Of a DNA stretch of 64,000 bases, positions 25,762 to 33,969 are shown piece after piece. Made by a program: the position numbers and the translations under genes. The stretch lies in assembly GCF_036226885.1 (NCBI RefSeq), contig NZ_CP109027.1:6014001-6078000 (forward strand), given 5' to 3'. The stretch comes from Streptomyces sp. NBC_00663. GTDB taxonomy: Bacteria; Actinomycetota; Actinomycetes; Streptomycetales; Streptomycetaceae. Positions within the stretch are counted from its first letter, which is position 1; the number at the start of each line of letters is the position of its first letter. The notes beneath the pieces are model-generated. The model saw only the letters and a program-made list of their open reading frames with translations. It did not search any database and had not been told where the DNA came from.

Positions 25762-27066
25762 CTACTTCGTCTTCTTCGTCTCCGAGGAACGGACCGGCGC
25801 CTGATCCTGGGGACGCGGGCACCTGGCGGTGCACTCGTACGCGTCCCCACAGCCATGGTTGCGCAGCTTGGCCCGCTGCTCCTCCGTGGTCGGCCGCCAG
25901 GGCTCGCCCATCACATCCGGGTCCGGCGCGGGCAGGCCGAGCGCCGCACTCAACAGGTGCGCGCCGAACAGGGGCGGTACGGCATTGCCCACCTGCTGGG
26001 CTCGGGCCGTACCCGACCAGGGATAGCCCGGCGGGAAGCTCTGCAGCATCCCCGCCTCATCCATGCTGAACCGCGGCCCCTCGTAGACGACGGTGCTCTC
26101 GTGGAAGTGCTCGAAGACCACGAAGCGGGAGATACGGCCGGTGACGGTGGTGGCAGGTTGCCGGTCAGTCCGCACCCCGCGCCGCCCGGGGATCCCGGAG
26201 CTGCCGTAGTTCGAGCGGACCAGGAAGGGAGTTCTCCGCCCGTGAGGGGCGAGTGTCTCACCCATCGACCTCCAGGGGAGGAGACCGTCCTCAGTCCGGG
26301 CCTCGGATTCCGGTACGGCCGCGTCGTAGAGCGTCGGTTGACGAGCCTCGGCCTGCCGGCGGTTCCATTCCTTCGGGTCGTAGGCACGGTGGGTGGCTTC
26401 AGGGAGCGAGGGTTGGCCGAGCCCTGCGCGCCGAGCGATCAGCACTGCGCGGGAACGCGTCTGCGGCACCCCGTAGGTCTCGGTGTTGAGGACATCCACG
26501 ACGACCTCGTACTTGGTGCCGTCGGGAAGACCCGTCTCCTTCAGCACCTCGGCGTAATGCTCCCAGAGCGCCGCCACGGCAGGGACCTGTTCCAGGACGA
26601 TGACGTCGTACGGCCGGTTCTCCCGGTTCGGACTCCTGGTGGCCTGGATCGCGTAGCGAAGTGGTTCGAGAACCATCGCTGTGCGTGGATCGCTGAGCTT
26701 CTCCAGATCCTTGTCGATCTGCTCTTCCGCCATCAGGCGCTTGATGTAGTCCTTGACCTCGCTAAGGGCCTTGCGGCCCGCGCCCTTGCCGGCCACGGAG
26801 TACGTCTGGCACGGAGGGCCGCCGGCCAGCACGTTGATCTCCGGCGGCAGCGACTCGAAGGCATCCCTGCGCACGGCGCTCACATCGGCGTGAAGGGTGT
26901 CCAGTCCGGCCGCGTAGCGCGTCAGACATGCGCTTTTGTCCCACTCGATGCCGAGGCTCGGGATGCCGAGCGCCCGTCCGGCGACGTCCAGCCCTCCGGG
27001 GCCCGCGAAAAGATCTAGAACGAAGGGCTCGTCTAGGACGGACTGGTGGGGCGCCGTGCTGGTCAT
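25762..27066 (-). CDS. C5-cytosine DNA methyltransferase (active type)
   Basis: 434 aa. Motif I DLFAGPGGLDVAG at 18-30 binds AdoMet, motif IV AGGPPCQTYSVAGKG carries the catalytic Cys86, and motif X QQVGNAVPPLFGAHLL is complete. Motif VI reads LEQVPAV (Gln where Asn is usual) at 158-164, a conservative change. QTRSRAVLIARR matches motif VIII; the target-recognition region lies around residues 250-330. The enzyme should methylate the cytosine ring in a specific site and mark the host DNA as self. ATG 27066 overlaps the stop of the upstream homologue by 4 bp. The C-terminal CGDAYECTARCP is a possible extra metal site. Confidence 0.88.
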   Translation of the reverse strand: MTSTAPHQSVLDEPFVLDLFAGPGGLDVAGRALGIPSLGIEWDKSACLTRYAAGLDTLHADVSAVRRDAFESLPPEINVLAGGPPCQTYSVAGKGAGRKALSEVKDYIKRLMAEEQIDKDLEKLSDPRTAMVLEPLRYAIQATRSPNRENRPYDVIVLEQVPAVAALWEHYAEVLKETGLPDGTKYEVVVDVLNTETYGVPQTRSRAVLIARRAGLGQPSLPEATHRAYDPKEWNRRQAEARQPTLYDAAVPESEARTEDGLLPWRSMGETLAPHGRRTPFLVRSNYGSSGIPGRRGVRTDRQPATTVTGRISRFVVFEHFHESTVVYEGPRFSMDEAGMLQSFPPGYPWSGTARAQQVGNAVPPLFGAHLLSAALGLPAPDPDVMGEPWRPTTEEQRAKLRNHGCGDAYECTARCPRPQDQAPVRSSETKKTK

Positions 27067-28073
27067 GTGGCGGAAGTGTAGCCGGCTTCGAAGATCGTCG
27101 GAGCCGCGACCAGCGCCTCGGCGATCGCCCGCCCCAGCGCCTCCCCGACGGGCGGCGGCGTAGCGTGGCCGACCTGGCGGTACCGGGCGGTCTTGCGTCC
27201 GGAGATGTCCCACGATCCGGGGAATCCCTGTAACAGCGCCGCCTGCTCGATCGTGATCTTCACCATGTTGTCTCTGCCTAGTTCGGGATCCCACACGAAG
27301 TCGGGGCCGGGAATCCGGTCGCCCACCGTGTGCGCGTTCACGCCCATGGTCGCCCACTTCCGCTTTGCCCCGGTAGGTCCGAGATCGGCGCCGCCCCGGT
27401 TCTTCGACCCGCCGACCAGGGTCGGAGCCGGCTGATCGGCCTGGGCTGCCCAGCGGGCGGCGTCCCGCCAACCCCGAGAGGCCATGGACGGCCCCAGAAC
27501 GGCACCCACTGTGCTCGGGTTCGACACCGTGGGCGCCGGCGGTCGGAACGACGTGGCCCACCGCCGCTCGATCGCCACCAGGACGCCCTGCTTGCGGTTC
27601 TGGGCCACCCCGAAATCGGCGGCGTTCACGACGAACCAGCTGAACTCGTAACCCAGGTGCGCCAGTTCGGCCCGCGCAAGATCACGGAACCCCTGGTACT
27701 CGTCCGCGTGAGCGAGCCCGGGAACGTTCTCGATGAGCACCGCCCGAGGCCTGATCGCATGGGCGAGATAGACCGTGGCCTCCAGCAGCCGCTCCTCCGC
27801 ACCGGAGTCGGTGCGCTTGACGGTCGCACTCGACTTCACCCGCGGCGGACTGGCCGCCAGGAGATCCACGTCGTGGCTCACGGGGTGCTCGGCCGGGTCG
27901 AAGTCCATCAGGTCGGTGCGCAGGACGTTCCACCGCGGCCGGTTGGCCCGCAACGTGTCGACGGCGTCCGCGTCGTCGTCCAGCAGCAGACGCGGCTCGA
28001 ACCCCGCCCGCTCCAGCCCCAGGGCCAGCCCACCCGCCCCGGAGCACACGTCCACGAAGGTCAGCGCACTCAT
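27063..28073 (-). CDS. C5-methyltransferase homologue lacking catalytic Cys
   Basis: 336 aa, full length. Motif I TFVDVCSGAGGLALGLERAG (5-24), motif VI LIENVPGLAH (113-122), the FGVAQNRKQGVLVAIE region (motif VIII), LLQGFPGSW and motif X-like RQVGHATPPPVGEALG are all readable, so the fold and AdoMet site look kept. Motif IV reads ASPPRVKSSAT: Arg78 (CGG) occupies the place of the catalytic Cys and Gln is lost, with no other Cys nearby. CGG differs from TGC/TGT at more than one base, so this is divergence rather than a reading error. A structural or target-recognition partner for the neighbouring active enzyme is likely; loss of function is the alternative. Confidence 0.85.
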   Translation of the reverse strand: MSALTFVDVCSGAGGLALGLERAGFEPRLLLDDDADAVDTLRANRPRWNVLRTDLMDFDPAEHPVSHDVDLLAASPPRVKSSATVKRTDSGAEERLLEATVYLAHAIRPRAVLIENVPGLAHADEYQGFRDLARAELAHLGYEFSWFVVNAADFGVAQNRKQGVLVAIERRWATSFRPPAPTVSNPSTVGAVLGPSMASRGWRDAARWAAQADQPAPTLVGGSKNRGGADLGPTGAKRKWATMGVNAHTVGDRIPGPDFVWDPELGRDNMVKITIEQAALLQGFPGSWDISGRKTARYRQVGHATPPPVGEALGRAIAEALVAAPTIFEAGYTSAT

Positions 28074-28564
28074 TTCCTTCTCCCCCCGGCCTGTTTCGCC
28101 CGACGCTGCTCCACCGCCGCCGCCACGCGCACGGCCACGTCCTCGGGAGCCTCGTGCTCCCAGAATCGCAGCACCGTCCAGCCCTCCGCGGTCAGATGCT
28201 CGGTAGTCTCCCTGTCGCGTGCCATGTTCCGGTCCAGCTTCTCGCGCCACCACTCTGCGTTGGCCTTCGGATGCGTCGCGTGCTGCGGACATCCGTGCCA
28301 GAAGCACCCGTCGATCAGGACCGCCACCTTCACCCCAGGGAACGCCACATCGATCCGGCGCCGAGCCATGCCCGGCACCCGGTACTCCACGCGGTAGCGG
28401 AGGCCGGCCGCGTGGAGCAGGCGGCGTACCGCCAGCTCCGCCGCGGTGTTCTTGCTGAGCTGCCGGGACATGCGTGCGGAGACGCCGGGTGAAGAAGGTC
28501 TCAGATCGCTCAATTGCTGCGCCGCCTCAGGGACGTACGTCGTCTCGGTCGATGACGATCGCAT
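28070..28564 (-). CDS. vsr: Vsr-type very-short-patch endonuclease
   Basis: 164 aa. Core motif is intact: RRRIDVAFPGVKVAVLIDGC (catalytic Asp in DVAF), FWHGCPQHATHPKAN (His and Cys of the active and zinc sites), then WWREKLDRNMARDRETTEHL and GWTVLRFWEHE. Classical Vsr nicks at T:G mismatches left by 5-methylcytosine deamination, which fits two C5-methyltransferase genes downstream; in MORC/Z1 operons related nucleases have been proposed as effectors. The start overlaps the Z1 gene by 38 bp and the stop overlaps the next gene by 4 bp. ATG 28471 is a shorter alternative that would cut the conserved SARMSRQLSKN start. Confidence 0.88.
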   Translation of the reverse strand: MRSSSTETTYVPEAAQQLSDLRPSSPGVSARMSRQLSKNTAAELAVRRLLHAAGLRYRVEYRVPGMARRRIDVAFPGVKVAVLIDGCFWHGCPQHATHPKANAEWWREKLDRNMARDRETTEHLTAEGWTVLRFWEHEAPEDVAVRVAAAVEQRRAKQAGGRRK

Positions 28565-31466
28565 CCTGCCGGCCCGAGTCGATCGCGCGGAAACGGACCA
28601 GCGGACTGCCCGGCCCCACCGCCGACTTCGGCGCCACGAAGGAGAAGGCCATGACGAGATCCCGCGGATCCACCGACCCGTCGGCGGTGAGTCGGAGCTC
28701 GGACTCCACCACCGGGTAGAGCACCAGCGCGCCCCGGCGGGGACGGACGTACTCCTCGACGGCCGCGCTGCCCGCCGTCGAGACGGCGCCCGCGATCCGC
28801 AGGGCCGCGGCGCGATGCTTCGGCTCGCTGATCGCGCCGAACAGCGGGGCCCGACGACGTGTCCGTCGGGCCGGGGTGAACGGCCCCTGCCCCAGGATGC
28901 GGGCCTCGCGTCGACCGGCGGCGGACTGGAGAGGCATGATCACGAACCAGTCGTCGATCGTCGCCGGCTGCTGTCCCGCCCGCAACAAGAACTCCAGGTG
29001 CGGGGAGAACTGACTCGGGACGGACCACCGCAGGTCGCACAGCACCTGTATCAGCGTCTCGTGGGAGATCGTCCCCACTCTTGCCTCGTACCCGGCCTCG
29101 CTCCCGACCGCCAGCCTGGCCGGGGCGGCTCCCAGCGCGGCAAGCACCGGCTCCCAGGCCTCCGTATTGTGGGCCAGCTCTGTCGGGAGCTCGGGGTAGG
29201 CCGTGGGCTCCACCCATGTTCCGGGTGACCGGACCTCCACCAGCTCCGCGTTGAACATCTTGTTCCGCGCCGACGGCTTCACCCACGACAGATGCTGCGC
29301 CACCAGCGGCGGGATCTGCGCGGGCGTCACCTGGGGCCGACCGCCCACCAGCGGCGCGTACCGAGCCAGCTCCTCGCGGAAGAGTTCCTCGTCGCGGCAG
29401 ATGGCCCCGAAGGCCTCGTACAGGTCGACCGACCTGGCGTTGCGGCTGCGGCCAAGCGTCTCCTCGCGTCCTATGTACAGCCGTACGAGATCCCGGTATC
29501 CGGGCCGGAAGCCGAACCAACGGCCCATCTGCATCAGGGTGTCGGCCTGCCGGGTCGTGCGGCGGTAGTACGAGATCGTCAGGCCCTCGACCGTGAAGCC
29601 CCGGGAGAGCTTGGTGCCGCCGACGAGGATCTTCCACACGTGCGGGGTGCGATCGAAGTCGAGGCCGGGCTGGTCGTAGTCGCGCTCGTTGTCACCGTTG
29701 ACGACGATGACCGGCGTGCCGCCCTTGGAGATGAGCTGGTGGGCGCGGGAGACGTACGGCTTGAGATCCGCGTACGTCTGCGGGGTGGGCAGGGCGTCGT
29801 CCGCGTAGGTGTGGAAGTCCTTCTCGAAGAGGGAGGCCAGGCGCGTGTGGCCCTCCGTCCCCTTGTAGGCCGCGTTGTGCCACATCGAGCTGATGCGGAG
29901 GGCCAGAGCGGCGTGCTCGGCCATCCTGACCGACTCGTGAACCAGCATGGTGTGGTGGCGGAACGGCCCCTCGGCGAGGCCGCGGTCGACTCGGTAGAGC
30001 TTCAGGGCGCCGGTGAGTACGAAGGCGTCCAGAGCCTCCTGGAGCCGGTCCCCGGTGGAGTCGTAGATGCCGCGGACATGGGTCGCCTCGGCCTGTCCCT
30101 GCCCGTTGTCGTCCAGGTCGTGGAAGTCCTGGACACCCATGTAACCGGCCGGCCGGGGGAGAGAGATGAGGAAGTCGCGGGGGAAGATGTCCTCTTCGTC
30201 ACCAGGGTCGATGAAGACGTTGGCGAACGGTGTCGCCGTGTACCCCACGTACTGCGCCCGCGGCAGCAACCCCAGGAGCTGGGAGATCAGCCCATTGATC
30301 GCAGTGCGGTCGGTCTTGCCCGCCTCCCACTTTTTCGGATCCAGGGTGTTCACGGAAGCCTGGTCGGACTCGTCGTCGATGATCAGGGCGGGGAGTTCGC
30401 CGAGCAGGCCGTGGATCTGCTTGAGGTCCTTGACGAGCTTGGTGAGGACGGACTTGTTCTTCTTCACCACCAGGACGCGGGCCGCGGTGTGGTGGAGGTT
30501 TGCCGGGTCGTACAGCGGGCGCGTGGGCTCGCGCTTCTCGAACTCCAGCGCCCGGATGCCTTGGGCCAGGCTCTTGTAGTCCTTGTCCCGGGTGGTCAGG
30601 CGCTCGATGTCGAAGGCGCCCAGGGCGGAGGGACGGCCGCCGTGCCGCACGAAGTCGGGCCAGTCGGTGTCCTCGTCGCCGACATAGTCGATGCCCACGA
30701 GGGAGTCCAGGTCGGTGAGGTCGGCGCCGCGCAGGATGTTCTCCTGGCCGATCAGCTCCATGTCGAGGCGGCGCTGAGTCTGTGCGCGAAGGAGGTTCAG
30801 GGTGCCGCCGAGGACGATGACCAGGCGGTATCCGGCGTCGATGGCCTTGGCGGTGACTCCGGTGAAGTTCGCTGTCTTGCCCGACTGGACGTATCCCACG
30901 ACCAGGCCCTTCGCCTGTCGGGCCGCGGACTGTTCGGGGTCGGTGAGGCGCTCGACGACCGCTCGGCTGGCCTCGTCGAGGCTGGCAATCGCGGCGTCGG
31001 GCCAACCCTTGGCGCGGAGCTTCCCCTCGTACGACGCCCAGTAGAAGGACCGGGCGGCCGTGCGCTCAGACGTGTACCAGGGGGCGAACTCACGGGTGAT
31101 CACGGTGGGGCCGGGGAGCTTGGCCACGGGAACGGCGTTGTCCAGTGCCTTCCTCAGATCGCCGCCGAACCGCAGGCGGTCGTAGACGACCGATCGTCGT
31201 TCGTCGGTCCGGGCAGGGGTGCCGAGAGCCCACTGAGGGTCTTCCGCGAAGTCCCACGCGGTGAGATGGCGGCTCCAGAGGGCCGTCAGTGCGTCGTCCG
31301 CGCTGACCAGGCTCTCGTGGAAGCGCTCTTCACTGAGATCGGCGTCCGGATGGTCCTCGTCGGCGGCCAGCGCGGCCCAGCGTTCGAAATGCTTGGGGCC
31401 GTTGACCATGCCTGCGAGAGCGGAGGCATGGATGTCCAGGAGGACGTCGGCGGGTGTGTGGCTCAT
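28527..31466 (-). CDS. Z1-domain SF2-like NTPase
   Basis: 979 aa. Walker A GYVQSGKTANFTG at 191-203, Walker B LIIDDESDQAS at 361-371, then the Z1 domain: QYVGYTATPFANVFIDPGD, ILVGGTKLSRGFTVEGLTIS and DTLMQMGRWFGFRPGY, all hallmarks of Z1. The N-terminal 180 residues and the long C-terminal part are unassigned. Z1 proteins are thought to be helicase-like motors coupled to MORC/MutL-type ATPases and a nuclease in anti-phage operons. It begins 53 bp after the MORC-like stop and overlaps vsr, so it is the second gene of the five-gene minus-strand operon. Confidence 0.92.
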   Translation of the reverse strand: MSHTPADVLLDIHASALAGMVNGPKHFERWAALAADEDHPDADLSEERFHESLVSADDALTALWSRHLTAWDFAEDPQWALGTPARTDERRSVVYDRLRFGGDLRKALDNAVPVAKLPGPTVITREFAPWYTSERTAARSFYWASYEGKLRAKGWPDAAIASLDEASRAVVERLTDPEQSAARQAKGLVVGYVQSGKTANFTGVTAKAIDAGYRLVIVLGGTLNLLRAQTQRRLDMELIGQENILRGADLTDLDSLVGIDYVGDEDTDWPDFVRHGGRPSALGAFDIERLTTRDKDYKSLAQGIRALEFEKREPTRPLYDPANLHHTAARVLVVKKNKSVLTKLVKDLKQIHGLLGELPALIIDDESDQASVNTLDPKKWEAGKTDRTAINGLISQLLGLLPRAQYVGYTATPFANVFIDPGDEEDIFPRDFLISLPRPAGYMGVQDFHDLDDNGQGQAEATHVRGIYDSTGDRLQEALDAFVLTGALKLYRVDRGLAEGPFRHHTMLVHESVRMAEHAALALRISSMWHNAAYKGTEGHTRLASLFEKDFHTYADDALPTPQTYADLKPYVSRAHQLISKGGTPVIVVNGDNERDYDQPGLDFDRTPHVWKILVGGTKLSRGFTVEGLTISYYRRTTRQADTLMQMGRWFGFRPGYRDLVRLYIGREETLGRSRNARSVDLYEAFGAICRDEELFREELARYAPLVGGRPQVTPAQIPPLVAQHLSWVKPSARNKMFNAELVEVRSPGTWVEPTAYPELPTELAHNTEAWEPVLAALGAAPARLAVGSEAGYEARVGTISHETLIQVLCDLRWSVPSQFSPHLEFLLRAGQQPATIDDWFVIMPLQSAAGRREARILGQGPFTPARRTRRRAPLFGAISEPKHRAAALRIAGAVSTAGSAAVEEYVRPRRGALVLYPVVESELRLTADGSVDPRDLVMAFSFVAPKSAVGPGSPLVRFRAIDSGRQDAIVIDRDDVRP

Positions 31467-31519
31467 GCGCGGGCCTCAATCAGCGGTCAGTGGGGAGTCG
31501 GGGCGAGTGCCGTACGGTG

Positions 31520-33091
31520 TCAGGAGAACGTCTGCTTGCGCCGTGTGCGATGTGCTTCCGCGGAAGCAAGGAGGATGGTGTTCCAGTAGTCCACGCGGTC
31601 CTGGCGGCTTCGCTCCCAGCGTCCGAGCCCGAAACAGTCCTCAAGTAGCAGATAGAGCAGGGTCTTTGTGACCGGAGCGTCGTTCGCGCCGCCGCGTCTG
31701 CCGTCGTTGAAGTCCTCGCGGTAGTCCTTGTTGAGGACGACGGCGTTGCTCTCGCGGTCCAGGTCGAAGAACCGGTCGGCAGGCAGCGTTCCCCAGGTGA
31801 ACGTAATGGGTTCCTCGCCCGGTTTCTCCGGCAGTTCTTCCTTGATGACCCGCTTGACCCTCGGGTCCACGCCCTTGCCCGGAGGGGTGACGGCTTTCCG
31901 GACGATCTCCGTGCGTCTGGAACCGTCCCGATAGGCAGCCTCGGCGTCACCGAGGTACTGGTGGAAGGTGTGTCCGGCGGCGTCCACGGCCTTGTCCACG
32001 CCGAGTGTGAAGGCTGGGGTGACCGTGACCTTCTCCTTCTTCACGTCGAGGCGGAGGACGCTGTTCTCGTCCGCGGGGAGATCCACGGCCACGCGGGCCA
32101 GTACGAGATGCCCCTCCGGGTTGCGCAGACCGTTCCAGCCGCCCGCCTGGACCAGGCGGTCGTTGCGGTAGAAGTAGAAGCCCTGACGCTCAGCGAGCGC
32201 ACCGATCTGCCGGAAACCCGCCTGCTTCGACTTGGCGGGCCAGATGTGGGCGGTCAGGCGCATGTCCCCGATGCCCTCCACAGGCGCGGTGAACCGCCGC
32301 GGATACCCCTTCCTTCCGGGCACCTTGTACCCGAACGGATCCAGCGCCTCTACGGCGATGTGGTCCACCTCTTCGCCCAGCTCGTTCGCGCTGCTGCTCA
32401 CGTCCCACACCGCGATGTCCAGTTGGAGACCGCGTTGCAGAAAGCGGTGGAGGTAGAGGCCGAGATGGGTTTCCAGGCGGGCGATCGCCTGCGACAGGTA
32501 CTGGTCGCTCTGGCCGGGTGCCACGGTCTCGAAGGCACGCACCTGGTCCCACCGGACGACCGTGCCGTGCCACTCGATGACGCCGTCGTACCGGTCGACG
32601 AGATCCTGCGCGTAGCGCGGGTCGACGGTGTCACAGCGGAAACTGTCCTCGATTCCCTCCGCGGTGAGGCGGCGGCCCGCGGCGCGGCTGCGCTTCGTGC
32701 GGCTGACCACGGTCAGGGACGAGGCGTGGGAGAGCGATGCGGCCTTCAGACCGGTGCCGTACATGCCGAGGGCGTCGTCACCGTAGGTGCGGCGCCTTCC
32801 GACCGTCATCGCGTCGTCCAGGCCGGCCTCGTCCATTCCCTTGCCGTTGTCGATGACCAGCAGGGTGAGGATCCGCTCGGCGTCGCGGAGGAAATGCACG
32901 ACGATCTTGTCTGCGCCCGCGTCGATCGAGTTGTCGATCAGGTCCGCCACGGCGACCTCGAAGCCGTAGCCCTGGTTGGTGAGTGCCCTGCCGTAGCCGG
33001 CGTCTGGCGGCAGATGCGTGCTGCCAGTGGTGGGGACGTCGTACTGCCAGACGGTGCCGGGCTCGTAGGGCATCGGTTCCTCAAACTGCAC
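31520..33091 (-). CDS. MORC/MutL-like GHKL ATPase
   Basis: 523 aa. Residues about 40-150 are a GHKL ATPase: VADLIDNSIDAGADKI (N box), LLVIDNGKGMDEAGL (G1), MTVGRRRTYGDDALGMYGTG (lid, G2) and LKAASLSHASSLTVVS. These match the MORC/MutL type that closes into a DNA clamp upon ATP binding. A second domain around 270-380 (GFYFYRNDRLVQAGGWNG) resembles the S5-like transducer with a conserved Lys-rich RLDVKKEKV. No endonuclease motif of MutL (DQHA) is seen. First gene of the operon that continues with Z1, vsr and the two methyltransferase homologues. Confidence 0.9.
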   Translation of the reverse strand: MQFEEPMPYEPGTVWQYDVPTTGSTHLPPDAGYGRALTNQGYGFEVAVADLIDNSIDAGADKIVVHFLRDAERILTLLVIDNGKGMDEAGLDDAMTVGRRRTYGDDALGMYGTGLKAASLSHASSLTVVSRTKRSRAAGRRLTAEGIEDSFRCDTVDPRYAQDLVDRYDGVIEWHGTVVRWDQVRAFETVAPGQSDQYLSQAIARLETHLGLYLHRFLQRGLQLDIAVWDVSSSANELGEEVDHIAVEALDPFGYKVPGRKGYPRRFTAPVEGIGDMRLTAHIWPAKSKQAGFRQIGALAERQGFYFYRNDRLVQAGGWNGLRNPEGHLVLARVAVDLPADENSVLRLDVKKEKVTVTPAFTLGVDKAVDAAGHTFHQYLGDAEAAYRDGSRRTEIVRKAVTPPGKGVDPRVKRVIKEELPEKPGEEPITFTWGTLPADRFFDLDRESNAVVLNKDYREDFNDGRRGGANDAPVTKTLLYLLLEDCFGLGRWERSRQDRVDYWNTILLASAEAHRTRRKQTFS

Positions 33092-33250
33092 AGGTCAGGG
33101 CCACTCCGGAGACGTCGACCCTTCAGCTCGGACGGTAAATGTGACCGTACTGCAAAGGTGGGACATTGAAGGAGGTAGAACTTTGAAGTGGGTCGATAAG
33201 TCGTTTATGGGAACTGGACTTGCGTTCCGGTACTGCAGTTCCATCGGCCC
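33092..33250. promoter_or_regulatory. Divergent promoter region at the island's right edge
   Basis: 159 bp, relatively AT-rich, between the MORC-like gene (minus) and a small plus-strand gene. On the plus strand TTGAAG (33183-33188) and TATGGG (33206-33211) are 17 bp apart, a weak promoter. GGAACTG (33210-33216) and CAGTTCC (33236-33242) form 7-bp arms that could be an operator. No clear promoter is seen for the minus-strand operon. Confidence 0.35.
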
Positions 33251-33574
33251 ATGGACATGTCCTCCCGCGAGATCCACCTGCCCCTCGATGAAGTCGTGGC
33301 AGTCCTCCAGGACCTGAACGAGTTCGTGGTTTCCCTAGATCGAATCGGTTCTCGTCAGGCATCCGGGACTGCCGACGAGCGCACCGTCGGGGAGTTTGTC
33401 GCCGACTGGGACGTCGCTCGGCGGCTGGCTCGTGCGCGGCGTGTCATCAGCGTTGCGCTGGACGAGCAGTTGAGTGAGGAGGACAACGCGGAGATCGATG
33501 CGCTGTGTGATCGGGGGCGGTTCTACGGGGAGGGTGGCGCCGGCGGTGTGGGCGTCGACCGTGTTGAACCGTGA
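33251..33574 (+). CDS. Small hypothetical protein, 107 aa
   Basis: Not recognised. The first 80 residues are acidic and helical (LPLDEVVAVLQDLNEFVVSLDRIG, then RTVGEFVADWDVARRLARARRVISVALDEQLSEED), which look like a small helical bundle; the tail is Gly-rich and ends VDRVEP. ATG 33251 or ATG 33257 can be the start. It is divergent from the MORC-like gene and might be an island accessory or simply the first chromosomal gene outside it. Confidence 0.55.
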   Translation: MDMSSREIHLPLDEVVAVLQDLNEFVVSLDRIGSRQASGTADERTVGEFVADWDVARRLARARRVISVALDEQLSEEDNAEIDALCDRGRFYGEGGAGGVGVDRVEP

Positions 33575-33969
33575 CGAGATGGGTGTTGGTGGCTTCGGCT
33601 GCTGTGTAGTTGCCGTTGGGGCCGCCCGCTTCTTTGTCAGTGTCGTGCTTCCGCGGCCCGCCTCAAGGGCGCTTCGCGTCGGCTGCGCCGATGGCCCTGC
33701 GGGCCACCCTTGACCCGGGCCGCTCCAGCACGGGGGAGAAGCGAGCGGGCGGCCCGGAAGGACGGGTGGCCGAGGTCTGTTGACGTCTGTCCTCGGCCTC
33801 AAGGTTCCCGGCGTAGGCGGGCGCGGGGGCGTCTCGCCTGCACGCCGGGTGGTTTGGCGGCTTGTGGGTTGTGGGTGGGCACGCCGGGTCAGGCTCAGTG
33901 GCTGCGGCTGCGGGTGGTGGACGTGGAAATTGCCTCGCTCTGGGGCCGGGGCGGGCTGAGACTCGTCTC
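33575..33969. other. Gap with extended two-part hairpin
   Basis: 395 bp without a supported gene. It contains a perfect two-step inverted repeat: GGCCACCC (33702-33709) with GGGTGGCC (33764-33771), and inside it CCGGGCCGC (33715-33723) with GCGGCCCGG (33749-33757). Together they would form a long hairpin of about 70 nt able to stop transcription from either side. The rest is GC-rich and shows only shadow frames. Confidence 0.6.

Noticed and set aside
25762..27066. Motif VI change (EQV for ENV) as loss of function of the active methyltransferase
   Set aside because: The catalytic Cys and all other motifs are intact and Glu of motif VI is kept, so activity is still expected.
9155..33091. Whole island as a prophage or ICE
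   Set aside because: No integrase, capsid, relaxase or att repeats flank it; the tRNA-Lys duplication is about 30 kb away and not at its border.
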